Positions 20,001-30,066 of a stretch of DNA of 64,000 nucleotides are shown here, piece by piece. Each line of letters begins with the position of its first letter. The first letter of the stretch is position 1. Source of the stretch: Tubulanus polymorphus (lineage: Eukaryota; Nemertea; Palaeonemertea; Tubulaniformes; Tubulanidae); NCBI RefSeq assembly GCF_964204645.1, contig NC_134036.1, positions 5,407,600 to 5,471,599 of the forward strand, read 5' to 3'. The notes under the pieces are model-generated. The model saw only the letters and a program-made list of their open reading frames with translations. It had not been told where the DNA came from and did not search any database. The position numbers and the translations under genes were made by a program.

Positions 20001-21816
20001 TACTGTAAAATGTCCAGCATCGTACTGTATACCGATCAGAGAGGTGTGCGATGGTCAATCAGATTGTCCTAATTCAGAAGATGAACAAAACTGCGAGACA
20101 TTTTCATGTCCGGGAATGTTTAAATGTGGCCACGAAAATCGATGCATCCCACAATTTGAAGTTTGCGATGGTTTCATAAGTTGTAAACATACAACTGATG
20201 ACGAGGCTTTCTGTAACGTAACCTGTCGTGAAGGTTGTATGTGTCAAGGTTATTTGATCGATTGCCGAAACGCTGGTTTAACAAATATTACTGATCTTTT
20301 TTCGGCATCAACTAGAGTTATAATTTTGTCAAATAACGAAATTATCTTGGATATGTCAGCATTCTTTTCATATATCTATTTGCGAATTCTCAATATCTCC
20401 TCCAATGAATTGTCTTATGTTTTACCCAAATCGTTCTCAAACCTGCATAACCTACATACATTAGACCTTACACACAACAACATCACATCATTATCTGCAA
20501 ATACATTCGTGGGTTTGTATAGTTTGAAAGAGCTATACGTAACTGAGAATCCTTTACGTCATTTAGCAAACGATGCCTTTCAAGATTTGAGATCGCTCGA
20601 GGTTTTCGATCTTCACGGACTTGGGTTATTAGTGCTTAGTAGGAACGTGTTTCGAGGTTTATATAAATTACAGTCGTTGAATATCAGCAGTAACAGAATC
20701 CACCATATTTCGCTTTACGCATATTCCGGATTAACTTCACTTGAAACCCTTGATATAACCAACAACTACAAAGTTATTTCTGTCGACAGAAATGTTTTCA
20801 ACAATATGACATCATTAACCTCCTTGATGTCTGATGCGTACAAATTTTGCTGCATGGCTCCAAATGTTGACTACTGCCTTCCTGAAGCTGATCAATTTTC
20901 CTCCTGTTCTGATCTGATGGGTAACACAGTCCTCAGAGCTATCATTTGGGTGATCGCTTCATTCAGTTTTCTTGCTAACGGAATTGTCATTTCTCTTCGC
21001 GTTCAGGAAATTCGATTCTCCTCCTCTAATACATTTTCAGACATCATCATCATCAATGTTGCTGCGTGTGATTTTATGATGTCAATATATTTGTTTCTGA
21101 TCGCTGGGGCTGATTATACTTATAAAGGCATCTACTTTCTCAATTCGGAATCGTGGACGGACAGTGTATTTTGTCGACTTGCTGGAGTAGTGGTCACTAT
21201 TTCTTGTGAAGGTTCGTTGATGTTTTTGCTAGTTATGACGCGTCATAGGTTCTCAAATATCGTCAATCCATTTTCTGGGAGCCCGATTACATCCGCGAGA
21301 TATGTGTGCATTATTTGTTGCACATGTTGGATTGTCTTGTGTGTCATTGTATTACTACCTCTTACATCTATATCTTACTTTGGGGACAATTTCTACGGTA
21401 CAACTGGAGTTTGTTTACCGATGAATTTAATTTCAATTGAAGTCAAAGCCTGGGAATATTCATTCGCTATTTTTTCATTATCCAACTCAGTCATACTCAC
21501 TATGATAATGACGACTTATGCGCAAATGTACAGACTCGTGTCTGGAAGCAGGTCTGGTTCGGGTAGAATTGATCCTACTGAACTAGTTTTAGCGCGCAGG
21601 AGTTTGGTGATAAATCTGTGTAATTTATTTTGCTGGCTGCCATTAATTATCGTTCAGTTTTGCGTGGTATTTCGGGTGGAAATACCGAATCAGGTGGCGG
21701 CTTGGCTGGCGGTTCTTTTCTTACCGATCAACTCGTCCCTCAATCCCCTTCTTTACACCATACTGACTATCGACATGAACTCCGTAAGGGCGAAAACTAA
21801 ACGCTGGCAAAATTAA
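15804..21816 (+). CDS. Copy C: complete CUB / C-type lectin / LDLa / LRR / 7TM receptor (GRL101-like), 3 exons
   Basis: The model is join(15804-17030, 17150-18502, 18580-21816), about 1938 residues, with introns of 119 and 77 bp at exactly the same codon positions as copy B. The start is the conserved ATG; the only in-frame upstream alternative at the B position is a TTG. All modules of B are present in the same order and the frames are intact, so both genes look functional. Relative to B the signal peptide, LDLa and 7TM regions are nearly identical. The CUB1/CUB2 modules and several LRRs carry many replacements. Role and localisation are inferred as for B: a cell-surface GPCR with a ligand-recognition ectodomain. 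Confidence 0.9.
17150..18502 (+). CDS. Copy C exon 2: further CUB modules and first half of the lectin domain
   Basis: This exon encodes 451 residues, six more than the copy B exon, mainly from a short insertion in the last CUB (near GKYDTASHVV) and one residue at VTMPQTP. The acceptor AATAAACAG precedes ATAGAC. The lectin signature LNWENAELYCRQKYAGHLLS is intact. The donor CTGCAG|GTAGAG is at the same codon as in B. Confidence 0.88.
18580..21816 (+). CDS. Copy C exon 3: rest of lectin domain, LDLa repeats, LRRs and 7TM
   Basis: This exon encodes 1078 residues after the acceptor CTTTTTCAG. The lectin end, the degenerate second lectin-like module and the LDLa array are nearly identical to copy B. 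The LRR block differs more (for example LYVTENPLRHLANDAF against LLITENPIRHLEDETF). The 7TM domain has TRHRF in place of DRY, CWLPL and NPLLY. The C-tail ends with AKTKRWQN and is shorter than in B. The last TM region contains an 80-bp stretch (21679-21758) identical in A, B and C. Confidence 0.9.
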   Translation, partial: LATGYYTWTDGKPLSYTEWYKPTNNDTIPEVIQGLISPLRKQPINDVNMLCTAMILNNPRGSANWVRFPCELEESHTTFICELDRISVRNLTERESNSTNKSSSETNKQHISNYNTVNATCTMGWLGIAGKCYQILTDWNKNRSLDIGKSRKLCNGIRGEVGLIQDLMQLQMLIGRINHQHQYGAILTKGFWNQWLKIKPFVTRDEITYDHSIDWALIPWYNQSDTAHSVLCSYNVTDEELTSISGCKSWQFECNDQRCISDHRVCDTRHDCRHGEDELNCTDINLHSQFQCNDGQIISVSGFCDFIQDCVDGSDENACFHPPCLSGQFRCQSGQCISISNRCDGFTNCKDGSDEIGCTSQMCQGFLCNSGDCISSQLYQDGVVDCSGSLEEDELVTATNVTVNPTVHCNNENHCTTNFTNFCIESDEQRCSFNSPHCYSRRDRCILERMSHGYPVCRNLEHVLRCEEFECPAGTVKCPASYCIPIREVCDGQSDCPNSEDEQNCETFSCPGMFKCGHENRCIPQFEVCDGFISCKHTTDDEAFCNVTCREGCMCQGYLIDCRNAGLTNITDLFSASTRVIILSNNEIILDMSAFFSYIYLRILNISSNELSYVLPKSFSNLHNLHTLDLTHNNITSLSANTFVGLYSLKELYVTENPLRHLANDAFQDLRSLEVFDLHGLGLLVLSRNVFRGLYKLQSLNISSNRIHHISLYAYSGLTSLETLDITNNYKVISVDRNVFNNMTSLTSLMSDAYKFCCMAPNVDYCLPEADQFSSCSDLMGNTVLRAIIWVIASFSFLANGIVISLRVQEIRFSSSNTFSDIIIINVAACDFMMSIYLFLIAGADYTYKGIYFLNSESWTDSVFCRLAGVVVTISCEGSLMFLLVMTRHRFSNIVNPFSGSPITSARYVCIICCTCWIVLCVIVLLPLTSISYFGDNFYGTTGVCLPMNLISIEVKAWEYSFAIFSLSNSVILTMIMTTYAQMYRLVSGSRSGSGRIDPTELVLARRSLVINLCNLFCWLPLIIVQFCVVFRVEIPNQVAAWLAVLFLPINSSLNPLLYTILTIDMNSVRAKTKRWQN

Positions 21817-21926
21817 AAAGATCGAATAGCAAAGAGTGGTTGGTATATATCTTCAGGCAAAACGATGTTTCAATTTCATTATCTGGTGTTTATCATTATT
21901 TCACTTTAAATGTGATACGTTATCAC

Positions 21927-22148
21927 TTAACCCTTCTTCTAGAAGGGCATATCTATCAGTATCAGCCGGTGCTGCCATCTGCATAAAATCCAAGATGGCA
22001 ACAGCCAGGAAAAAACAATTTGGCTGGATGAAACGGTTCAGCAGCTCGTATATGATGCTGACATTGATGCGGGTGACTTGGAATTTGGTAGTGAACAAAT
22101 TGAGAGTGACAACGAATATGACAGAAGCAGTTCAGATGATGAGACTTA
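21927..22148 (+). pseudogene. Possible piggyBac-like remnant 3' of copy C
   Basis: TTAA followed by CCCTTCTTCTAGAAGGG (21927-21947) resembles a piggyBac terminus next to its TTAA target. About 80 bases on, one frame (22027 to the stop at 22148) encodes an acidic stretch, DADIDAGDLEFGSEQIES, like the acidic N-terminus of piggyBac transposases. No transposase core follows and no right end was found. A TTAACCCTT motif also lies downstream of copy A, so it may instead be part of the duplicated flank. Weak call. Confidence 0.25.
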
Positions 22149-23345
22149 GTCAGAAAATCGGTTAATAGTGCCGGCTATGATTTTGATGATGAAAATGAAA
22201 TCAGTGACAATTTTTTTAGACCCTGTTGATAAATCTTGTAGACGAATTAAGGTCCTAACTGGACCGTTTTACGCGGGCCTACCTTACGCTGCATAACCTT
22301 TTGTGTACAAGGCTAGCCATACTTGTTAAGATAACACTATAACAACTGGTACATTAATTAAAACCGAAACTCACGTGACACTAAATGAATTCTGACAATA
22401 GATAGATGCGCGGTTCTAGGTTTTTTTTAAAGGACAAACGATTTGGTTCAATTTCAATGAAATCCTAGTGGTGAGAATGAGAACCATTTTCATTAAACAC
22501 TAAACCGCACTATACTTCTTAAATCGCGATTGAAGATCATCACTCCAAATACAGAGCTCGCCTTCCAACCTCGCCAAATGCGTGTCAATTCCAAGACGTT
22601 TAAGAACAGTAATCACTTTGAAGGAAACAGTTGCTTAAGCCTTCAATGCTTAAGCCTTGGACCTTTGTTCGAAACTTTTGTTTTTTTTATATTCGTTATT
22701 AGTACTCTCGATAATTCCTCTGAGCTCTAGTGCGGAATTAACTCTAGAAATGTATTCAAACAATCCTCTGTGGTCATAATATATACATATTACTCATTAG
22801 AAAAATATAACGAACCCACAGAAGAAAGACTATGTCATAAATCTTATAACTTAGTCTTTCTTCTTTGGGCATGAATTTTGAACTAAAGAATGCCTCGAAT
22901 AGAATTTCAACGAAAATTAATTTTTTTTAGAATATATATTTGTAGATCGTTTATGAGTTCGAAATTTACCCCGAGTTTACTAATCAGTTATGATTGTATA
23001 TAATAGATAATTTGAAGGAACTAATTGCAAAAACAATATCAATTCCAATCATCTGGATACTATTGAAACATCAGACCAATAGCGAGTGAGGATATCATGA
23101 GTATAGGAACAACCTACAGACGAAATAGGTACGTTCTATCGGACTATTCACACGCGGAAAACGAACAACAAAAATGTAGAAAATATCAGAAATGATCTTC
23201 AACCTTATAAAATAGTTTCCTCGCAAAATCTCGATGTATTAAATTAGGCAGTCAACAAAATTTTAGTTTACAATTTCAAACTATCAACTTCGATTCAATC
23301 AAAAAATGCTGTAATTTCGACCGTCGATCGCGCAACTATATCTGT
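22149..23345. other. 3' flank of copy C and downstream intergenic DNA
   Basis: No gene is seen. The block 22670-22755 is a diverged relative of 12950-13030 downstream of copy B and marks the approximate right limit of the duplicated unit. The rest is AT-rich. Confidence 0.5.
22815..22869. repeat. Inverted repeat with 18-bp arms
   Basis: CCCACAGAAGAAAGACTA at 22815-22832 is reverse-complemented, with one mismatch, at 22852-22869. The spacer is about 19 bases. It could be a remnant of a small foldback element or a transcribed hairpin. Confidence 0.6.
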
Positions 23346-23540
23346 ACTTCGATTTCCGATTTCAAAATCAAACCCCCTGTTTCGCTCCCGGCAGGTGTGT
23401 AGCGGGTTCGTAAGGGACAACAATCAAGTCAAATCAAATGAATTCTACTAATTAAATAGATGATAGGGTCAATCTTACGAGATCTACTTAAGATTGTAGT
23501 TGAAGATCAAAAAGATTGTACTTTAAGGTCAAAATTTCAT
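23346..23540 (+). repeat. Dispersed repeat family F6 (GGGACACTCAATCG family), copy 1
   Basis: This copy starts ACTTCGATTTCCGATTTCAA and contains TTTCGCTCCCGGCAGGTGT, a GGGTTCGTAAGGGACA block and an AATAGATGATAGGGTCAATC tail. At least seven relatives occur in both orientations at 25470-25601, 26056-26215, 33065-33110, 37421-37510, 52221-52300, 53605-53690 and 59240-59375. Shared order and polarity argue for one non-coding retro- or DNA-element family. No tRNA promoter was found in it. Confidence 0.6.
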
Positions 23541-24514
23541 TTTGCTTAATAAATTGTTACATCAGTACAAGTAATCATTTCAAAGATGATAAGAATCAAG
23601 AAGATCAAAAATATTGTACTTTAAGATCAAAACATTTTTTGAATTTCATTTTGCTTAATTAAATTGTTACATCGGTACAAGTTATCATTTCAAAGATGGT
23701 AAGCATAATCGCATCTCTTGAAAAAAGAAACGACTGTAAGATCGACGCCGCATCTTGAGAAGAGGCCAGGGACGTAATGAGAAAGTATTGAGCGTTGAAG
23801 AGTAAGTGATAGTCGGGACGATTAATCACTTTCAGAAGATCATTTAATTTGACTGTATTGATTAGCCGAAGTTTTATTCCTAAATTGCGAAAACGTATGA
23901 GTGAATTCCGGTCGAGTCACAGGATCCAATGTATATTTTACACCATGTTTTTTTGGTAACAACCCCTCTTCGGAGGCGAAAAAATTGCCTATTCACTTTT
24001 AGCGAAATAGTGTGGAAAAGGTGGAGCTGAAATGATGCGTTTAGTTTATGTAGGTGGACACCGACGTAATTTACAGCGGTGTTTTTGCATTTAGGACGTA
24101 TAAAATTACCACGACGTAGAAAACTGGTTTTAACGAGCGCATTCTCAAATGGTAACACGGCCTCACTCTTCCGAACAACAACCGGATTCGTTAAGAAGCT
24201 TCGAAGCGATAGAACGGCGACCGCATCGACGCCGCCGAGATGCCTAGCTTCTTACTTGTACCGATAGATGGCGCCACGGTTTTCTGCGGACGGAAATTAC
24301 GGGCGCGACAATTCGATCGAATTCTAGCGGTTTAGAAATACGACCTCGCACGTGGAATTTAGTGTGTTTTCTAACCGACTAACCTCGTCGGGCTAATGTC
24401 TTCTATTTTCGCTGTCGTCTAGTTCATTAAGCATTCACCTCATACCCCAAAAACCGCAATACAGAACAAGTAAGGACGATGAGCTTTTTTTGTAATCGCG
24501 CTGATCGAATATCT

Positions 24515-24605
24515 AATGTCTGGTGTTTGTTGTTCATTTTCAATCGAACATGTCTCGGGCTAAGTACTGACCATATCTGAAGTGTGGACACACTCTCAGG
24601 TTTTT
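24515..24605 (+). repeat. ~90-bp direct repeat, copy 1 (partner 24975-25065)
   Basis: Both copies carry GGTGTTTG, GTTCATTTTCAAT, AATGTCTC or CATGTCTC, and GAAGTGTGG in the same order. A truncated third piece (CAGTTTTTGATAGTGTGCTG) follows at about 25063. The region between 23540 and 25290 otherwise shows nothing recognisable. Confidence 0.5.
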
Positions 24606-24974
24606 TTTCGATTTAAATGTCGATGATAAAAATTGTCTTATGTTGCGCGACCCCCTTTTTCCGACCAAGTGACCTTTGAATTTTCTCCCGACGAATTTTG
24701 TTTATAGAAATGAAATTGCGGGAATGAATTTCAGTCCATATTTTAACCGGGCAATTGCTCAGAAAATTGATGAAAGCATATTTTTTTTACTATACGACTT
24801 ACCTTGTCGGAAGAACGTATTTGCGCAGTCGATAGCTCGACGAAACGCTTTACTCGGCATCGCGCGGCCGCACGCGCGCAGTTCAGACTCAACTTCAATA
24901 TACCTTCATCGTACACCTGAAAAGACGCGAAAGAAAACATGCGTCAGCGATCAGTTTTTGAAAGTCTGTTGATG

Positions 24975-25065
24975 AAATCACCGATGCCCGGTGTTTGCAG
25001 TTCATTTTCAATTGAAAATGTCTCAGGTGAAGCACTGAACGCATGTGAAGTGTGGGACCGTCAGT
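24975..25065 (+). repeat. ~90-bp direct repeat, copy 2 (partner 24515-24605)
   Basis: Second copy of the repeat described at 24515-24605, preceded by CAGTTTTTGAAAGTCTGTTG, a phrase repeated again just after it, so the true unit is probably slightly over 100 bp. Confidence 0.5.
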
Positions 25066-25294
25066 TTTTGATAGTGTGCTGATAAGTCTTATATCTGGCG
25101 CTGAAAACAGAGTAATAATAATACATCAGTTTTGAAAATCTCGAATTAACCAAACGTTGCTGTGTCGAGATATTACGATGAACCACATCCACCTGAAACA
25201 AAGAGGGTTGTTTACGATAGGTTATTCGGATTAAAAAAAAAAAAAACTGTCATAACATATATATAAATTCTATTTTTGCTTCGTTTCGCGTATA

Positions 25295-25350
25295 TGACGA
25301 GCCGCACGAGACCCGGGTTCGAACCCGGAGAGACCGCGCGTTGAATTTCA
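25295..25350 (+). repeat. tRNA-derived SINE fragment (box B region)
   Basis: GAGACCCGGGTTCGAACCCG is a perfect T-arm/box B sequence followed by GAGA and CGCGCGTTGAATTTCAC. The same phrase order, with small changes, follows a tRNA-like head at 57790-57890, so the two belong to one SINE family. No box A or acceptor stem is present here, so it is not a functional tRNA gene. Confidence 0.5.
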
Positions 25351-25469
25351 CCCTCACTTCTCTCAATCGTTATACGCCTATATACAAAATAAACTGGAAA
25401 ATAATCGCAAAATTTGCCGACTAAAAACGCACCAGCGCGGTTTCGATCTTAAAATAGCGATTGTCCTCG

Positions 25470-25601
25470 TTATCTATTCATTTGGTTGGTAAATTTCGTT
25501 TGATTTTTCGATTGAGTGTCCCTTACAAACCCACCAAACCTGCGGGGGGCGAAACGGGGGGCTTGATTTTGAAATCGGAAATCGAAGTACAGATATAGTT
25601 G
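25470..25601 (-). repeat. Dispersed repeat F6, copy 2 (inverted)
   Basis: Read on the minus strand it shows ACTTCGATTTCCGATTTCAA, a CGCCCCCCGCAGGTTTGGTG stretch, TGTAAGGGACACTCAATCG and an AAATTTACCAACCAAATGAA tail, the best-preserved order of this family. Confidence 0.6.
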
Positions 25602-26055
25602 CGTGATCGGCGGTCGGGTTAACAGAATATTTTTAAATCGAAGTACATAATTGGAAATTCGGTGCCGGATCAAAAATGAAAAAAAAAAACGCACCAGCGC
25701 GGTTTCCGCGTTTTTCTTGCGCTGGTCTACATTAAGGTTCCGATTTCTTTTCGACGTATACGCGATGTATAATGCGCATAGTTTTGAAACGGGATACGAC
25801 GTTGGCGAGCGCCGAGCGCCGGGATGTTGACCGCTTACGAGAGGCAGAGCTCTATGAATTATTCAGAGCCGAGCGTTGTGTTCGCAACTGGAGATCAAGC
25901 AGCGGCGAAGAACTGGACCCGAGTCGGACATCGCTAAAGCGATTGTCGATTGCATCGCGATCTTAAAAGATGCGCGGGTATAGAAACCGCGGACATTCAC
26001 TTCTACGTTTGTGTATATGCCACGATAAAAACTAATATCTACGGTAGAATTCGTC

Positions 26056-26215
26056 GTACTTCGATTCCCGATTTCAAAATCAAACCCCATGTTTCGCTCC
26101 CGGCAGGTGTGGTGGGTTTGTAAGGGACACTCAATCGAAAAATCAAACGAAATTTGATACCAACCGAATGAATAAATAACGGGAACAAACCCTATTTTAG
26201 GATTTTAAAAAAAGA
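26056..26215 (+). repeat. Dispersed repeat F6, copy 3
   Basis: It contains TTTCGCTCCCGGCAGGTGTG, GTAAGGGACACTCAATCG, AAATCAAACGAAATTTG and a CCTATTTTAGGATTTTA end. Same orientation as the copy at 23346. Confidence 0.6.
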
Positions 26216-26575
26216 ATTCGTCGACGATAAACAATTCGACGACGATCACGAAATCGAAGGAAACATCAAACCACACAGGAAACTAGAACTTAACCGAGTC
26301 GGAACGAAATCAAGACCGTTTACTAGGTTTTTTTTACCGACGCATCGAAGCGTTCGGAAAGTACGCACCTCAAAATCTTCGAATTTTCCCCGTACCGCCA
26401 CCTTTGTACGAAATTTCCTGACCATACACCCCCCCCCTCCTCTAAGGTAAGTACCTCGCGATAACCGAAACCGATTTTTTCACGGAACTATTCACAACGG
26501 TCGCCTGCGGTTTGAATCTATTTTTTTAAAACTTAGAACGGAAACGTTTTGTTCGCATTTGCAATAATTGACGCA

Positions 26576-27251
26576 TAAGCCGCGATCGTACGAGCGTTTT
26601 GTGGCCCGGCACAACACTGTTCACACGGTCGCCAAATGGGCTCGGGCCGAACAGGCCGAATTAGGCCCGACCAAAAACGTCGGCCCAGGCCCGAGCCGAA
26701 TTTTAGCGCGGGACAAGTGATTGCGTTTCAATAAGGACTTCGTGCCACCAGCTATCCCGCTAGATGGCGTGCGTAACAGTGCGACAACCTAGTCAAAATC
26801 TAGTTCATTTTCGATGAACTTTCATCTAGATTTTTAAGCCTCCCTCATCAGAAATTAGGCAAATCACTGCTCTTGATAAACTCAGATGATCTTAAGGTTC
26901 ATATGTGAGGTGTTTTTTACTAATCACCATTCACAGAGAAATTTTGGATAGACTTTAATTGAATATGAGAAGAATCCGGGAGTTGCAGTCTGAGGGCACG
27001 CTAGCGAATCCTCACTGCATCCTCGCTTGCCACAAGTGGAATATTAGATTGCCACAGTCGAACGTAGAGCCCTCATTGCGACTGGTACCGGAAATGACCC
27101 ACTTCGCTTTGTCCGAGCATTGTTGAGTATCGAGCGAGTGGTTTGCGCGTAAACGCGCTCTCTAATTAGGCACGACGCAAATTTGGCTCGAGCCTGATCC
27201 GTGCCAATTTGGCCCGTGCGCCAAATCGTCTCCGTGTGATCGCGGCTTTAA
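26576..27251. mobile_element. Non-autonomous DNA-transposon-like element with short TIRs
   Basis: The left end TAAGCCGCGATC and the reverse complement of the right end TAAAGCCGCGATC match over about 12 bases. Inside both ends lie matching GGCCCG-rich and ACACGG phrases in opposite order. It is about 676 bp and has no transposase frame. Internal GC-rich inverted pieces (GGGCTCGGGCC, GGCCCGAGCC) could fold. A TCCTCGCTTGCCAC motif of family F5 lies inside at 27021-27040. Superfamily not assigned. Confidence 0.45.
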
Positions 27252-27804
27252 GGCACACCCCAGATACGCTCTCCAATGTAAAGTATATACGTAACTTGTT
27301 TAGGTTACCCATTTAGCATGTTTACACCATCCCTCTCCCTATCCGACACACGTACGTACCTAACTTGGGCACTTGCAAAATTTGCTGGCCGAGATTAGGG
27401 AGCCGCCATATATCTTATCTTTTTTTTTCAGTTAGAATAAATCAGACAGTATTAATCCGTCGACGAGTGACGTAGAAATGACTATCCTTACAAATCGAAT
27501 AATCGATTAATATCAATTAGCGAGAATTCGACACGACGAGATGAATATTTTTACGGTCAATTCGACGTCACACTCCTCCGCGCGTCTCTCGTACGGCTTC
27601 GGATTATCGTGTTTCGAGTATTAGAACGCCGTTTAAAGACGGCGACGATATTCATTGTTGTCGGAGAAAGTAGAAAAGAATGAAAAAGGATAAAGAAATA
27701 AATTCGATTAAAGCTTGTTGAGTTTGAAAAGGTTTTGCTTACGTCGGTAAAACTTTTGAAAAGCTATGACGGACGCTTTGTCGCGAAATCTAAACATGTT
27801 TTAC

Positions 27805-28470
27805 ATTTGACGCCTGTACCGCGGTATTCAAACACTGGTTTACATTAAACAACCTTTCAGTAACTGACCCCTGTACCGTGGTATTTAAACACTGGTTTAC
27901 ATTAAACAAATTTCAGTAACTGACCCCTGTACCGCGGTATTAAACACTGGTTTACATTAAACAAATTTCAGTAACTGACCCCTGTACCGCGGTATTAAAC
28001 ACTGGTTTACATTAAACAACCTTTCAGTAACTGACGCCTGTACCGCGGTATTTAAACACTGGTTTACACTAAACAGCCTTTCAGTAACTGACCTCTGTAC
28101 CGCGGTATTAAACACTGGTTTACATTAAACAACCTTTCAGTAATTGACCCCTGTACCGCGGTATTTAAACACTGGTTTACATAAAACAACCTTTCAGTAA
28201 CTGACCCCTGTACCGCGGTATATAAACACTGGTTTACATTTAACAACCTTTCAGTAACTGACCTCTGCACCGCGGTATTTAAACACTGGTTTACATCAAA
28301 CAACCTTTCAGTAACTGACCCCTGTACCGCGGTATTCAAACACTGGTTTACAGTAAACAACCTTTCAGTAACTGACCCCTGTACCGCGGTATTTAAACAC
28401 TGGTTTACATTAAACAACCTTTCAGTCACTGACCCCTGTACCGCGGTATTTAAACACTGGTTTACATTAA
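27805..28470. repeat. 57-bp minisatellite array (family M57), array 1
   Basis: About 12 tandem units of 57 bp (some 55-58). Each unit carries CTTTCAGTAACTGACCCCTG, the palindrome TACCGCGGTA and AACACTGGTTTACATTAAAC. Because 57 is a multiple of three, the array stays open in one frame and gives a spurious repetitive open frame (28064-28429, minus strand). The same monomer forms arrays at 38590-38985 (opposite orientation) and 46436-46975. Confidence 0.9.
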
Positions 28471-29292
28471 AGTACTTTTAAGTTACTTGTCACCTTACCG
28501 TGATGTAGGCCAAAGCTGACTTCTAAGTGCAATTCTATTCTCTTTAAGCCTTTTAACGCTAAACGAACAACCCGAGAATCAGATGTAACCAGTTTCATCC
28601 GTTCTATTTTCAAGGCGTGATAGAGTGAACTGAATTGCATTGTCATATCAATAAGCATACCGAAACGACATTGTACCTACCACAGAATATTAAATCTTAA
28701 AGTTCGAAGTTAAGTTCATCGTCATCGAGGTAACGTAATCAACGATAAAAGGTGAAAGAATCGACAGAAAATAACGCGATAATACAACAAACTACTTACA
28801 GCTATAGATAGTAATAGCGGGAGTAACTGATTATAACGAAGTATAGTGTCGACCTATTGTTCGGTCGGAGCTCCGCGTCTTTCGCGACTTTTCCGATAAC
28901 AATGTTTTCAATGCGCTTAATTCGCTAAGCGGATTCGAATCAAGATAGAAATCATTCGTCTCGTTATACACGCGCACACAAAAAAAATCGGTTCCTCCTT
29001 GAACCCGCGGCGTATTTTATCTAATATATCTTCGAATGGCGCCGACGCGTTCTATAGAAATTTCGAATAAAAACGCCTTCCGAAAGCTAGAATCTTTATT
29101 CGCATTTGTCCCGCGAACCATGAACAAGAAAAACTGGAACATTATTTGACATTTCGACTCAGCGATTATTCGTACGAGGTTTTTACAAAATCGTGTGGCA
29201 ACATCTGATTAAACTACTTTCTTATAGTTCATCTCAGAAATCGTGGGGTTTTCTCTAATACACAAACACCCGCTAATGGTCTAAGAAACACA
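28471..29292. other. Non-repetitive intergenic stretch
   Basis: I see no gene or recognisable element here. The composition is AT-rich with scattered CpG-rich patches. Confidence 0.4.
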
Positions 29293-29483
29293 ATGAACTC
29301 ATTTCATTCGAAGAACAGGTCCGTTATTTGTTTCTCAAGCCAACATCGAACCGCAATTTTGGCGAAAGGGCTATTAAGATTGCTGGTCCGAGTCTTTGGA
29401 GTGCAATTCCTGATCGAGTTAAATCTAGTCTCGCACTCGAATCTTTTGAATCAAATCTTAAAACATATCATTTTCACCCATGA
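29293..29483 (+). pseudogene. LINE reverse transcriptase, C-terminal fragment
   Basis: In the frame ending at the TGA 29481-29483 the translation reads LFLKPTSNRNFGERA, IKIAGPSLWSAIP and LALESFESNLKTYHF. This is the typical C-terminal tail of non-LTR (CR1/jockey-type) reverse transcriptases: a G-P-x-LWN/S-x-IP block followed by F-x-S-x-LK. The part just upstream matches only after a frame change. About 120 bases of 3' UTR follow and run directly into a hexamer microsatellite. The rest of the LINE is absent, as in 5'-truncated copies. Confidence 0.65.
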
Positions 29484-29603
29484 TCTCATTATAAGTGATT
29501 ACAAATAATATTTCTGTATTTTCTTAATGTTATTGTTAACATTGTAAAGTGCAGTGATTATTTTATAGGACTGCGCTATAAAAGAAATAGAAAATTATGA
29601 CTG

Positions 29604-30066
29604 CTATTACTATTACTATTACTATTACTATTACTATTACTATTACTATTACTATTACTATTACTATTACTATTACTATTACTATTACTATTACTATTAC
29701 TATTACTATTACTATTACTATTACTATTACTATTACTATTACTATTACTATTACTATTACTATTACTATTACTATTACTATTACTATTACTATTACTATT
29801 ACTATTACTATTACTATTACTATTACTATTACTATTACTATTACTATTACTATTACTATTACTATTACTATTACTATTACTATTACTATTACTATTACTA
29901 TTACTATTACTATTACTATTACTATTACTATTACTATTACTATTACTATTACTATTACTATTACTATTACTATTACTATTACTATTACTATTACTATTAC
30001 TATTACTATTACTATTACTATTACTATTACTATTACTATTACTAATTATTATTATTATTATTATTA
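29604..30066 (+). repeat. Perfect (ACTATT)n microsatellite, ~440 bp, plus a short (TTA)n tail
   Basis: About 73 uninterrupted hexamer copies are followed by about seven TTA triplets. The array starts at the very end of the LINE fragment's 3' UTR, so it is probably an expansion of the LINE's simple-repeat tail. One frame translates as alternating Thr-Ile, which is not a gene. Confidence 0.95.

Noticed and set aside
28064-28429. Repetitive open frames over minisatellites (also 38757-39122, 46655-46957, 50084-50434, 31162-31479, 32204-32578)
   Set aside because: Period divisible by three keeps frames open; no start context, domain or conservation, and the same DNA occurs in other arrays in either orientation.
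27805-28470. CRISPR-like array
   Set aside because: Units are contiguous and nearly identical with no unique spacers, in eukaryotic DNA: a minisatellite.
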